Source: Hepsetus odoe
Lineage: Eukaryota > Chordata > Actinopteri > Characiformes > Hepsetidae
Direction: 5' to 3'
NCBI GenBank assembly: GCA_017165825.1
Contig: CM029379.1
Span: forward strand, 17,514,921 to 17,578,920
Length of the DNA: 64,000 bases
Positions 1 through 10,284 of this stretch are shown piece after piece. The translations under genes and the position numbers were made by a program. The number at the start of each line of letters is the position of its first letter. The stretch's first letter is position 1. The notes beneath the pieces are model-generated. The model searched no databases and was not told the DNA's origin. It saw only the letters and a list, made by a program, of their open reading frames with translations.

Positions 1-436
1 CGATCTGCACTACTGATGCTGTTGCTGATCTACAGTCTTTCTTTGTTTCCTAAATAGTCTTTCAAGACATTGCCTATAAATTAATGTATTCAGATGTTTT
101 CACATGGCCTTCTTCTATATTCTCTTTTAATTGACTGCAAAGCTCACCATCACAGTAGCTCCATCATCATGTTTTTTATGACACACCATTGTAGTAGGCT
201 AATTTATCAAAGTCCACATGCACAGAAATGGCTGAAAATAAAACCATCTGGACTAAGTGTAAAGGTGCTGTTTCTTTCTGAGAACAAAGAACGTACAGCT
301 GTCTCTAAGATCCTGGTGAACTTCTATCTTTCCAAAGGGCCTATTATTACTGCATTATAGTGTAGGATGAGAACTGCTCTGTTGTTAATAAGTATATGTG
401 AAAAAATTAAGACACCCTATGAAAGCCTGTGCATTT
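1..436. repeat. Left copy of a ~1.55 kb tandem duplication (cut by the window edge)
   Basis: The stretch from base 2 to 436 matches 1553-1995 in the same orientation at roughly 90% identity by eye, with small indels. The offset between copies is 1551-1559 bases, so this is one end of a tandem duplication whose unit is about 1.55 kb. The copy stops inside the left terminus of the Tc1-like element that is complete at 1952-3411. The last ~45 bases here are therefore transposon end, and the duplication happened after that insertion. Confidence 0.85.
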
Positions 437-456
437 AGTAGTTGGAAAAATTAAAC

Positions 457-504
457 TTGTTTCCATTGTAGGAGCTGCTGTTGCTTGAACTGTTGTCGTA
501 ATTT
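457..504 (-). CDS. Mucin-like gene, short candidate exon
   Basis: The minus strand has a strong acceptor (a run of T then CTGTAG) before 504 and a weak donor GTTTAA below 457. It encodes ITTTVQATAAPTMET, and 48 bases keep phase 1 to 1. A second acceptor 15 bases in (after ACAACAG, exon 457-489, 33 bases) starts with the same TTCAARCAACA pattern as the other mucin exons, so this looks like a shortened copy of that exon type. It lies just past the duplication breakpoint at 436. Confidence 0.4.
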
Positions 505-3500
505 CTACAGAAAAAAAAAAAACATGGCTTGTATAAAAAGATTTAAGATAGAATATTAATGAAATATGATTATCACATTTAGAAGACAGTGCTGCTCAGT
601 ATGTTGCTATAATGTTACTGAAAATGTAATGGTCAATACTCATAGTGAAATGTTACAATCACCTTACAAACCCTAACACCTAAGAAAAGTAGATACTTGA
701 AAAACCAAACTGACTAGCTAATAAAGCTCCAGTGCACTCTACATTTATTGTATTAAATAATGTTTCAACAGATGGTTATATAAAGAAACATTCTGATATT
801 TTCCCAAATCATTTCCATCTGCCACTTGTCATACTGCTGCCCCACAGCAGACAATACGTGACCCATCACAATATGAGCCACTGTGCATTGTGTCTTGAGA
901 CATGAGGATCTGTTCCTTATACCAAGAGCACTGACAACGTTTGATGATCCTTGACCACTCCCCTGGTGCTGTCAGTAGCTGGAGCTGTTTGACGTGCGGT
1001 TGTCGATACTGTAATGGATGTATCTGTAGCTGGTGAAGTTGCAGAGGTTGGTTCTGACTCTGTTGATGGTTCTGTAGTTGGCACAATTTTCTGAGTGACT
1101 GTTGGCTCCAGTAGCTTCAGTAATTGATGGTGTTGTGAGAGTGGTTTTTGGAGCTTGTGCAAATTGTGATGTTGTTTGAACTGCTGTGAAGGGAAAGAAA
1201 TAGGTTTCTGTCATCATAAGTGATATCTAGCTCAAATAAACAGATATGTCTTTAAAAACTTTTCCTCAACTACATTTGTAAACCTTTTTATGAACTAAAT
1301 GAGAACAAGAAAAACTACAGTTGTAGCCAATAAGATAGCTTTCTGAACAGGTTTTCTGTGTGTGTTTGATTATAGAATGCTGTTCCAGAACTGTTACTGG
1401 TAATGAAGCCACTGATACCATAATGCAGACACATTATATGATATGCATAGGCACTAACAGCTGGGCTGTAAATTCGCAACAACATGTCATTAGTGTAGGA
1501 TATAATACTTTTTAGGGACATTAATAGATGTATCTTTGGCACAGCGAAAGCTGATCTGCACTACTGATGCTGTTGCTGATCTACAGTCTTTCTTTGTTTC
1601 CCTAAATAGTCTTTCAAGATATTGTCCTATAAATTAATATTCAGATGTTTTTCCACTTCAGCCTTCTTCTATATTCTCTTTTCAACTATGACTGCAAAGC
1701 TCTGCATCACAGTAGCTCCATCATCATGTTTGCACATGACACCATTGTGGTAGGCTAATTGCTCACAGAGTCCACATGCACAGAAATGGCTGAAAATAAA
1801 ACCATCTGGACTAATTGCAAAAGTTACTGTTCTTTCTGAGAACAAAGAAAGTACAGCTGTCTCTAAAGATCCTGGTGAACTTCTATCTTTCAAGAGCCTA
1901 TTGGCCCACTGCATTATAGTGTAGGATGAGAACTGCTCTGTTGTTAATAAGTATATGTGAAAAAATTAAGACACCCTATGAAAGCCTGTGCATTTTTGTA
2001 ACATTCTTGGACATATGGATATTTAATCTCAATTTTGAAAATTCTGGGATAAGTAATATGACTAAACAATTAAAACCGAAGAAAAGACTTTTCAGAATCT
2101 TCTGTTAAATGTAATTCTACAAAAATGCGATTTCTGGTGAGGAATAAATCAGGACATCCCTTTGTTCCCAATTAATTTGGCTAAAATCTCACACAGCACA
2201 TCAGGTGCACGTGATTAGAACATCATTACTCAGCATTTTGATGGAAGTTTGCTCTATTTAAACTTCAGACATTTAGTTTGGTGTGCTCCTGACTGTTGAG
2301 GTGAGAGTGAACACCATGGTGAGATCAAAAGAGCTTTCTGAGACAGGAGATTGTAGCAGCTTATAAGTCTGGTAAGGGATTTAAAAAAGGTCTGGCCGTC
2401 CAAGCAAGTTAAGCAACCCTAAAATGTCATCATGGGACCTACAGCAGGCTCTTGCTACTGTAGATGTGAAAGTTATTGCCTCTACATTCAGAGTGAAACC
2501 ACAACTTTAACTTGCGTGGGAGGTGTGCAAGAAGGAAACGTTTGCTCTCTAAGAAAAGTATCGAGGACAGACTCAAGTTTGCCAGAGAGAACAAAGACAA
2601 AGACCAGGACTTCTGGAACAATGTTCTTTGGACAGATGAGTCTAAAACTGAATTATTTGGAAACCAGAACAGAGGACTTGTTTAGTGTAAACCAAATACA
2701 GCATTCCAGGAAAAGAATCTTATACAAACTGTGAAGCATGGAGGTGAAAGTGTCATGGTTTGGGGATGTTTTGCTGCAGCAGGACCTGGACACCTCACAT
2801 CATAGAATACACTATGAATTCTACCATGTATCAGAAGTCACTTGAGGAACGTGAGACCAACTGTAAGAACATTAAAGCTGAAGCGGAACTGGACCCTATA
2901 GCACAACAATGACCCAAAGCATAGCAGTAAATCCACCAAGGACTGGCTGAAAACTAAGAAATGGAACGTCCTGGAGTGGCTGAGTCAAAGCCCAGATCTT
3001 CATCCCATTGAGATGCTGTGAGGTAACTTGAAACAGGCTGTACATGCAAGAAACCCCTCAAACATCTCACAGCTTAAAGAATTCTGCATTGAGGAGTGGG
3101 GCAAACTTCGATCAGACCAATGTCAGGGATTGGAAGACGATACAAGAAGCATTTCACTGTGGTTACTTCAGCCAAAGGGGGTAAAACTAGCTATTAGGGG
3201 GTAGGGTGTGCTAAATCTTTCCTCAGTTAACGTACACATTTTTGTTGATATCTTTGGTTTAATTAATAAATCATGGTTAATTTTTGTTATTTACCTGCAA
3301 TTAAATCACTTTCTTATATAAATAAATAAAAACAAGATTACACATCGACATATGAACCTTTCTTTATAAAGAAAGAATATTTAATGGGGTGTCCTAATTT
3401 TTTCACATGACTAAGTCCTTCAATGAATGAAGAAAATTGCTTCGCATCACTGGCTGGAAGTTGAAGGTGTGATAATGAATGTTGTTCGTGCTTATGCTCC

Positions 3501-6500
3501 ACAAGTTGGCTGTGAGATGGAAGAGAAAGAAAAATTCTGGAGTGAGTTAGATGAAGTGATAGAGAGTGTACCCAGGGGAGTGAGAGTGATGATTGGTGCA
3601 GATTTGAATGGTCATGATGGTGAAGGGAACAGAGGTGATGAAGAGGTGATGGGTAGTCTTTGTGTCAAGGAGAAGAATGCTGAAGGTCAGATGATTGTAG
3701 ATTTTGCAAAAAGGATGGAAAAGGCTGTAATTAAGACTTATTTTAAGAAGAGGGGGGAGCACAGGGTGACGTGTAAGAGTGGAGGAGGTGCTCATGGGTG
3801 GATTATATTCTTTGCAGGAGGGTCAGTCTGAAAGAGATTGGAGACTGCAAAGTAGTGACAGGGGAAAGTGTAGCTAAACAGCATAGGATGGTGGTCTGTA
3901 GGATGATCTTGGAGGTCAAGAAGAGGAGGAAAGTGAGGGCAGAGTCAAGGTTCAAGTGGTGGAAGCTGAAGGAGGAGGACTGCAAGGTGGAATTCAGGCA
4001 GGAATTAACACGGGCACTGGGAGGTGTTGAAGAGCTACTGGATTGCTGGGAAACTGCTGCAGAAGTGATAAGGCAGACGGCTAGAAATATACTTGGTGTG
4101 ACATCTGGAAGGAAGAAGGAGGATAAGGAAACCTGGTGGTGGAACCAAGAAGTCCAGGAGTGTATTCAAAAGAAGAGGGAGGCAACAAAGACATGGTACA
4201 GTCAGAGAGATGAAGAAAGTAGACAGGTGTACAAGGAGATGAATCGCGGGGTGAAGAAAGCAGTGGCGAGTGACGAGGTTAGACAGGAGTCTCCGTGGAC
4301 GATGATGTTTGCTGATGATATTGTGATCTGTAGTGAGAGTAGGTAGCAGCTTGAGGAGAACCTGGAGAGATGGAGATCTGCTCTGGAGAGGAGAGGAATG
4401 AAAGTGAGTAGGGCAAAGACAGAATACATGAGTTTGAATGAAAGGGAGGAAAGTGGAGTGGTGAGGATGGATGGAGTAGACGTGACTAAGGTGGAGGAGT
4501 TTAAATACTTGGGATTGGGAATGGGTGGAGAAGAGTGGCTAGAGTGATTTGTGACAAACGCGTAGCAGCTAGAGTAAAAGGGAAGGTTTACAGGACAGTA
4601 GTGAGACCAGCTATGTTGTATAGGTTGGAGACAGTGGCACTGACGAAAAGGTAGGAGGTCGGAGCTGGAGGTGTCAGAGTTAAAGATGCTGAGATTTTCG
4701 TTGGGTGTGACGAGGATGGACAGTTTTAGAAATTAGTATAATAGAGGGACAGCTCAGGTTAGACGTTTTGGAGACAAAATTAGAGAAGCAAGGTTGCGTT
4801 AGTTTGGACATGTCCAGAGGAGAGATGAGGATTATATTGGAAGGAGGATGTTGAAGATGGAGCTGCCAGGAAAGAGGAGAAGAGGAAGACCAAAGAGGAG
4901 GTTTATGGATGTGGTGAGAGAGGACATGCAGGTGGTCGGTTTGAAGCAGGAAGATGCAGAGGACCGGAAGAAATGGAGAAAGTTGATCCGCTGTGGCGAC
5001 CCCTAAACAGGAGCAGCCGAAAGAAAAAGAAGAAGAAAGAAGATACAAAGAGGATTGATGAACTCTTGACTACTCACTGGTGCTGTCAGTAGCTGTTACT
5101 GTTTCAGGGGCTGTTGTTAACACTGTAATGGATGTATCTGTAGCTGCGGAAGTTGCAGAGGTAGGTTCTGACTCTGTTGTTCCTGGTTCTGTAGTTGGCT
5201 CAGTCGACTGGGTGACTGTTGATGTTGTAGACTCTGCAATAGTTGTTGATACAGGTTCAGCAGTAGTTGTCCTTTTTGATAATTTGGTGACACTAGTGGT
5301 CATTAGTGTTGTTGGTTCTTTTGTAGAGGTTTCAGTACCTGATGAAGATACTGTTGTAACTGGCATTATAGTAGCTAGTGTAGTTTTTGGTTCTTGCGTA
5401 GATGATGGTAGTGTTGTTTGAACTGGTAAGAAACAGAAATGACTGAGCTCTGGTTCAGATATGCTCAATGTGTCATTAAGAAACTTTCCCTGAACTATGT
5501 AAAAGAACTGAAAACAAACATACAGTAGAAAATAATGGACATTGTGTTTTCAGATAGCAGGTTTTATATTTTTTGTGTGTTACAATGGTACTGATGCAGT
5601 TTCAACACTGATACTGGCAGTTAAATATTGTGCTCTAGATAATGCTGATACCATGATGAGGTTTTTGATATGCAATATACACATGCACCAGTAGGTGCCA
5701 GTAGATTCTCCATTTATGTATAGATAATGTATCAGAAAGGGTGAGAAAGTACTGGCATATCCCTACAGTTCATGTATTTAGTTGCAAAACACTTTTTACT
5801 TGACTTACTGGTACTTCCTGCAGCTGGTACTGTTTGAGGGGCTGTTGTTGACACTGTAATGGATGGAGCTGCTGATGTTGCATGAGCTAGTTCTGACTCT
5901 GTAGACATTGTTGTTGTTGGCTTTGTCATCTGAGTGATTGTTGATGCACTCTTAGATGTTGTAGATTCCATTATAGTTGTTTGTGCTGGTGGAGCAGTAG
6001 TTGACGCTGTAAAGGTCAGTGGCAAACCTGTAGTTTCCATCACTGTAAATGGTGTTGAGGGTATTGATCCTGATGTCAATGTTTTGGTAGCTTCAGTGTA
6101 CATTGAAGGTGCTGTTGTACTTGGCACATTGGTAGCTAATGAAGGTTCATGTGTGGATGATATTTGAACTGTTTTGATAGGGTAAAAAAGGCAGTTAGTT
6201 TAAGCTTACTTGTATGGTCTCTATTTCATTCAGTCATGTATTCCTGTCTGTCTTATAGATTTTAGACTCACAGTCCATTCTGCTTCTCTGCAATTTTTGT
6301 TTATCCCATTGATCCCTGATTAGGACCCCCATAAGACACACTAGAGCATTGGTTCCCAAACTGGCGAGGAGATATTGCGAGAGGGTGCCATTTCCCAGCC
6401 ATTTTTGTGGAGACAGTTGTTTATTCTTGTTTATACCTTCAGTATTCTCTTTATTTCTCCCAAAGTGGTGAAATTACACCATTTGTAATTGCATTTGTTT

Positions 6501-9149
6501 CGCTCAGATAGAAAAGGGAGTTGTATTTCAAATAAGGTTTGAATCTGAACCTATGAAATTTGAATGGGGTGGGCTCAATAATGTTCACTGGGGGCCCTGC
6601 AGAGAAAGTTTGGGAACCACTGCTCAAGAGGATGATGAACACTATCTGAATAGCATCACATGAACCATCGCAAATAACTTTCAGTAAATACTTTTTTTTT
6701 AAAACTCTACAGACAGTAACAGGCCACTACCATGTAGGTGTCACTGTTGTGCAGAGAGTGATCCATTTATTCATCCACTATCTTATAGTAACATTGAAAG
6801 GTCAGTCAGTCAGTCATTTTCTGCTGCTTGTCTCTAAAGCCATGATCTCCCCCATAGAGCATAATCCACCAACTACTGGTAAAGTTCTGGGAGTCCAGAC
6901 CATTGATGAACAAATAAAGGGGCAAACAAATGATACAGACAAATCAGTGGACTGCAGTCTGCAAATTGTATCCCAGAAATGCTGAGATGGTAGAAAATTA
7001 TATATCGTTAAAATAACTCCCACATGTTAAACAATGGTGCTTAGTTTGCCAAACCTGTAGGTGCAAGTGATGTTGTTCCTGTATCTGTTGCCATATACTC
7101 TCTTATTGTTATTTTTCCAGGTGACGTCTCCACAAACCTCGTTTCAGGCAAGTTTGTAGCTTCAGATATTTTTTGTGATATAATTGGAGTTGTTTGGAAT
7201 GTTGATCTTCGAGGTGTATTAACAGAGGCCATTAAAGTGGTTGGGTTTGCAACTGTCAGCGTTGTGATGGCTTCTGTTGTCATTGTTGTGATAGCTGATG
7301 GCTGTACTGTTGTTCCTATTGGTTGTGTTGTGTTTGTGGTAGTAGTTATTTGTTCTGTAGAAGGGAGTACTGGTGTTGTCAATGTACTAACTGCAGGTGA
7401 AGTTGCAGGTTGCCGGATCCCTGAAAGAATAGAATAAATAGAGTTGATTCATTTGTCCTGATACATTTTGAAATACGTAAGATGGATTGTTCCTACAAAT
7501 GTGAAAATTTTAAACTGTAAAATGGACAACTAAAAGACTCCCCAAGCCCTCTGACCTATTTGCTACTTGCAAATGATATTGCAGTGATATTAACAGTGGT
7601 ACAATGTTCATGTGTGCTGCACCAGTATGGATATCAATCAAACAGCACTCCTAGTTGTAAGGGTGAGCAAATTCTTGTGAAACCAGTCAGCACAAAGGTA
7701 AAGTGTACTCTCATACTAGGCTACCAGGTATAAGCCTAGGTATACCAAATCAACAGGCAAATTGATGTTGCCTTGCTCAAAAAAGCTTACCTATGACAAT
7801 ATATGGATACCAGTATCTCCTGGCAATTACTTGTGAACCATTCCTGAAAAAAAAGGTATTTAAAGACCACATTTGTGCTGTAAGAACAATTTAAATAAAG
7901 ATTACAAATTTAAAAACACCAAGGACTTTCTGAATCATACCTATAAACTTTGACATCTGTTTTGGTGGCCACAGGCCAAGCTTTCACTGGAGGGTTCTAT
8001 TAAAAAAGAGAATGGAGATATTTGCTGCAGATGGAGATTAAGTATTCAAAAATAGTCTGTTTTCATTTCTGTCTATTTTATTCAAGCCCATTAGTAACAC
8101 TGTTTTTTAAACATATTCTGTTAGCTTGAATGATGGACAGTACTGTGCAAAAGTTTTAGGCAGGTGTAAAAAATGCTTTAAACAAAATGTTTTCAAAAAT
8201 GGAAGTGTTAATCATTTATTTTCATCAATCAACAAAATGCAGTGAATGAACAAAAGAAAAATCTAAATCAAATCAATATTTGGTGTTACTACCTTTTGCC
8301 TTCAAAACAGCATCAATTCTTCTAGGTACACTTGCACACAGTTTTTGAGGGATGGTAGGTTGTTCCAAACATGACTGTGTTTCAACCTCCGTGTGACACT
8401 GATGATCATCAGCACCTGTTTGGTAAAACTGGTTAATCATACACCGACTATAATCCTACAAAATTCCTGACTTTGTGCAAGTGTACCTAGAAGAACTGAT
8501 GCTGGTTTGAAGGCAAAAGGTAGTAACACCACATATTGATTTGATTTAGATTTTTCTTTTGTTCGCTCACTTTACATTTTGTAAATTGATAAAAATAAAC
8601 AATCAGTATTTATATTTCTGAAAGCATTCTTTGCTTACAGCATTTTTTCACACCTGCCTAAAACTTTTGCACAGTACTGTATTTGACATAATTTTTATTA
8701 CCAGTACACTTCTCTGTGTCCCGATGGCAGTACTGGTGTTTGTTGAGGTTGTAGTCTGATCTGGACCTTTATATAGAGAGGAAAAAAGTCTTTCAGTCAA
8801 CTATCGTAAATTTTAAGTGTAACAATATTCTGCATGTTAAAATACATGGTGTATAACATTGGATGATTTTTGATTACCAAAAACCTGTACTTGATCCGAA
8901 TCAGAAGCTGTCCCCATTAGTCCTGGCAAATAAGAAAAATGCATTATTTACATTATTTTTTTGCTTTTTCTAAGCTCTGTGCTCTTAAGAATTGTCATGG
9001 AATTACATAATTGTACTGGATAATCTGAACGGATGTAGAGTTTATTAGTTAAAGATATTTATGTAAAGATATTTTTGACTCACATGAAAAAAATTAATAG
9101 TCTGCTTACCTATTAGAACTACTAAGGCCATCAAGGGACCCATCTCCAT
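457..9149 (-). CDS. Mucin-like signal-peptide protein, Ser/Thr/Pro-rich, 5' part of gene (3' end off window)
   Basis: Gene model read from splice sites on the minus strand. Coding exons are 9110-9149, 8878-8922, 8710-8760, 7055-7420, 5809-6168 and 5078-5422. A decayed copy follows at 964-1180 and a short one at 457-504 (or 457-489). All junctions are phase 1, and internal lengths (45, 51, 366, 360, 345 and 48 or 33) are multiples of three. The intact part gives about 402 residues: a hydrophobic leader starting MEMGPLMALVVLIG, then a long domain dominated by Thr, Ser, Pro, Ala and Val with almost no Cys or aromatic residues, as in the O-glycosylated domains of mucins. The ends of exons 5078-5422, 5809-6168 and 964-1180 are homologous (motif SEPTSATSAATDTSITV), so the gene grew by exon duplication. 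I cannot assign it to a named mucin; the C-terminus (membrane anchor or secreted domain) is not in the window. Being a real gene is likely; the exact exon set is inferred. Confidence 0.6.
964..1180 (-). pseudogene. Decayed copy of a mucin-like exon
   Basis: The start (TTCAAACAACATCA after a TTCACAGCAG acceptor) and the end (SEPTSATSPATDTSITV, ATDST) match the exon at 5078-5422. The copy is 217 bases against 345, not a multiple of three, and the reading frame shifts near 1105: the 5' half reads VQTTSQFAQAPKTTLTTPS in one frame, the 3' half in another. The donor that reads GTGAGT in the intact copy reads GGGGAGT here, so the splice site is lost. It is either a dead exon or is read with an unusual splice. 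Confidence 0.65.
1553..1995. repeat. Right copy of the ~1.55 kb tandem duplication
   Basis: Direct repeat of 2-436. It continues without a break into the complete Tc1-like element, whereas the left copy is cut 42 bases into the element and joins unrelated sequence. Confidence 0.85.
1952..3411 (+). mobile_element. Tc1/mariner element, degenerate
   Basis: Terminal inverted repeats: TATGTGAAAAAATTAAGACA at the left, and at the right the complement of TCATGTGAAAAAATTAGGAC. The body of ~1.46 kb has the size of a Tc1 element and carries a broken transposase (2316-3197). It sits in the large intron between two mucin-like exons. Confidence 0.85.
2316..3197 (+). pseudogene. Tc1-like transposase pseudogene
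   Basis: Read across frameshifts and stops, the plus strand gives a helix-turn-helix region (GRPSKLSNP) and the three catalytic blocks of the DDE/D family: WTDESKTELF near 2630, NNDPKHSSK near 2906 and SPDLHPIEMLW near 2992. In-frame stops (for example soon after the start and in the NRGLV* block) show that it cannot make transposase. Confidence 0.85.
3420..5045 (+). mobile_element. RTE-like non-LTR retrotransposon (LINE), 5'-truncated and internally deleted
   Basis: The frame from 3427 encodes the end of an AP-type endonuclease (VVRAYAPQVGC, then GADLNGHDG). The frame at 3798-4346 encodes the segment between endonuclease and reverse transcriptase, then jumps straight to the catalytic FADDIVIC box (~4308-4331), so most of the RT fingers/palm is deleted. 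The 3' frame has the usual C-terminal block (RRDEDYIGRRM, GKRRRGRPKRRFMD, LIRCGDP) ending near 5005, followed by an A/G-rich simple tail. Several stops make it dead. A second copy of its 3' end is at 39706-39968. The RTE assignment is from memory of fish repeats. Confidence 0.8.
5078..5422 (-). CDS. Mucin-like gene, repeated Ser/Thr-rich exon (345 bp)
   Basis: The acceptor is TTTCTTACCAG before 5422 and the donor GTGAGT follows 5078. It is 115 codons, phase 1 to 1. The frame begins VQTTLPSSTQEPKTTLATI and ends with the shared module SEPTSATSAATDTSITV then ATDST. About half the residues are Thr or Ser. This is the best-preserved copy of the duplicated exon. Confidence 0.7.
5809..6168 (-). CDS. 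Mucin-like gene, Ser/Thr-rich exon (360 bp)
   Basis: The acceptor CTATCAAAACAG precedes 6168 and the donor GTAAGT follows 5809. It is 120 codons, phase 1 to 1. It starts VQISSTHEPS and ends ITVSTTAPQTVPAAGSTS, homologous to the ends of the 5078-5422 and 964-1180 exons. Middle residues are diverged, with mostly Thr, Ser, Ala, Pro. Confidence 0.7.
6347..6622. mobile_element. Non-autonomous hAT-type element (276 bp)
   Basis: The termini are inverted: CATTGGTTCCCAAACTGGC at the left, and reading inward from the right CAGTGGTTCCCAAACTTTC. This is the hAT (Charlie-like) terminal pattern. The flanking octamers CACTAGAG and CTCAAGAG match at 6 of 8 positions, as expected for an old 8-bp hAT target duplication. 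There is no coding capacity. Confidence 0.75.
6625..7054. other. Intron of the mucin-like gene
   Basis: No coding exon recognised. A short stretch from about 6806 resembles the start of a dispersed fish repeat (CATTTTCTGCTGCTTGTC), too weak to delimit. Confidence 0.4.
7055..7420 (-). CDS. Mucin-like gene, Ser/Thr-rich exon (366 bp)
   Basis: The acceptor TTCTATTCTTTCAG precedes 7420; the donor GTTTGG is weak. It is 122 codons, phase 1 to 1. Sequence blocks such as EQITTTTNTTQPIGTTVQPS are mucin-type. It lacks the SEPTSATS module, so it belongs to a different exon subtype or an older copy. Confidence 0.65.
7941..7996 (-). other. Candidate small exon in the mucin-like gene
   Basis: The minus strand has a good acceptor (CTCTTTTTTAATAG) and a good donor (GTATGA) 56 bases apart, with one open frame (NPPVKAWPVATK...) that would enter phase 0 and leave phase 2. 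That breaks the phase-1 pattern of its neighbours. An alternative donor GTTTAT at about 7949 would give a 48-base phase 1 to 1 exon. It is as likely to be cryptic as used. Confidence 0.2.
8138..8680. mobile_element. Tc1/mariner-type element with inverted termini, copy 1
   Basis: Both ends read CAGTACTGTGCAAAAGTTTT inward and a TA flanks the right end. The following ~100 bases of each end are also largely inverted copies of each other, so the element can fold back. Interior fragments match the C-terminus of Tc1 transposase (see copy 2). Related copies are at 14025-14576 and 56770-57626. Confidence 0.8.
8710..8760 (-). CDS. Mucin-like gene, small exon 3 (51 bp)
   Basis: The acceptor AGGTCCAG precedes 8760 and the donor GTGTAC follows 8710. 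It is phase 1 to 1 and encodes QTTTSTNTSTAIGTQR, which joins the leader to the Thr-rich domain. Confidence 0.5.
8878..8922 (-). CDS. Mucin-like gene, exon 2 (45 bp), end of signal peptide
   Basis: The acceptor TTTTTCTTATTTGCCAG is strong and the donor is GTAATC. It is phase 1 to 1 and encodes LMGTASDSDQVQVF. Joined to exon 1 it gives a leader of about 20 residues with a plausible cleavage site after GTAS or just before it. Confidence 0.55.
9110..9149 (-). CDS. Mucin-like gene, exon 1 with start codon and signal peptide core
   Basis: ATG at 9149-9147 lies in AAAATGG context, with a second in-frame ATG two codons later. It encodes MEMGPLMALVVLI plus one base, with donor GTAAGC. An acceptor (CTAATCTTTCAACAG) lies 20 bases upstream of the ATG, so a 5'UTR intron is likely and the promoter lies further right. 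The hydrophobic run of 10 residues after a short N-terminus is typical of a secretory signal. Confidence 0.55.
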
Positions 9150-9186
9150 TTTTATGCACTCGGAGTTCCTGTTGAAAGATTAGTTT

Positions 9187-9735
9187 AAAGTTCATAAGAA
9201 AAGGTCATTATATTTTAAGGTCAAATCAGTGATTCAGAGGGAACTGATGCATGGGGCATGGCGCAAACTCAGACTGCTACTTCTGTTTTCTTTACAGTGG
9301 ATTTTAAGATGTACCACTTCATGTACATCTTCATTAATAGCTTTTAACCCAACTCCTTATGTGAAAACTACTGTAAAATTACATTACAACAGTATCTTTT
9401 ATGAGAGAAATTGAATTGTTTTCTAATAATTCAGCCCTGTCACTACATGCCAATTGCTACTGGCTTTGCCAACTCTAGAATTCTCCTGCCAGCAATAAGT
9501 GCCTAGATAACACAGCTTGGAACTAAGAGGGTGAAGAAAGCAATCTGTTCGATAAGTTGATTTATCAGCAAAGATGGCAGTAAAGATGGTGGCATGGTAT
9601 TCTTTTTACCAAATTTTATCCCTGACTACCAGCAGATGAGCCAATAAAAAAATACATATGGTTGACAGGAAAAGCATTGACATCTTCAACCCTTTTTAGA
9701 AGTGACAGTGTTATAAAAAAGACTGGGAAGGGATC
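9187..9735. other. Upstream of the mucin-like gene; nothing firm
   Basis: AT-rich single-copy-looking DNA. The promoter or upstream 5'UTR exon of the minus-strand mucin gene should lie here or further right, but no clear TATA or CpG island is visible. Confidence 0.4.
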
Positions 9736-9737
9736 TA

Positions 9738-9840
9738 AACTCTGTGTCACGTGGCGGGGGTGGGGCTCGCACACAGGATGCCCAGCGACCTCGCTGGCAC
9801 CGGCGCGTTACACTCTGGGCCAGAGGTAGGTTAGACCACC
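9738..9840 (-). repeat. tRNA-derived SINE-like fragment
   Basis: On the minus strand, TGGCCCAGAGTG resembles a Pol III A box and GTGCGAGCCCC, about 50 bases on, resembles a degenerate B box. The patch is GC-rich in an AT-rich setting. Head only; family unknown. Confidence 0.4.
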
Positions 9841-10142
9841 AAATGAGATTTGATGCAAACACAGTATGTGTCCACAATAGGTGTAATCATCATACAAATT
9901 TGACCTGATTAGACAGTAAACAAAAAGTGAAAGTTCAATAATGAAGGATTATAGTGTTGATAGAAGTCACACAAAATGCTCACCCAGGATGTTATTATAC
10001 TGCACATAGAAATTTAAATGTGTGAAACACATTTGTAATGGATCTTCATATTATTCACTGTATCTGATCCTGAGAGTTAAAACTATATATATATCTGAAG
10101 CGTTCTTTCAGCACGTGTTCATGCTGCTAAGTTTTGTAAATT

Positions 10143-10277
10143 ATCCATCCATCCATTATCTGCCGCTTGTCCCAAACGGGGTCGCGGGGGAGTGCTGGTG
10201 TCCAACCCAGCGCACACAGGGCGAGGACGGGGGACGCACCCTGGACAGGTCGCCAGCCCATCGCAGGGAGAGTTTTG
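10143..10277 (+). repeat. Dispersed fish repeat (CATCCATCCAT...CAGGTCGCCAGCCCATCGC type)
   Basis: GC-rich 135-base block starting TCCATCCATCCATTATCTGC and ending GGTCGCCAGCCCATCGCAGG. The same block, inverted, forms the 3' half of the composite repeat at 25903-26211. Confidence 0.75.
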
Positions 10278-10284
10278 TAAATTG

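Noticed and set aside
5080..5421. Plus-strand Val/Ser-rich frame (113 codons) opposite the mucin exon
   Set aside because: It is the complement of a Thr/Ser-rich repeat exon; only the minus strand has matching splice sites and phase.
5934..7437. Other plus-strand Val-rich frames at 5934 and 7237
   Set aside because: Antisense shadows of mucin exons.
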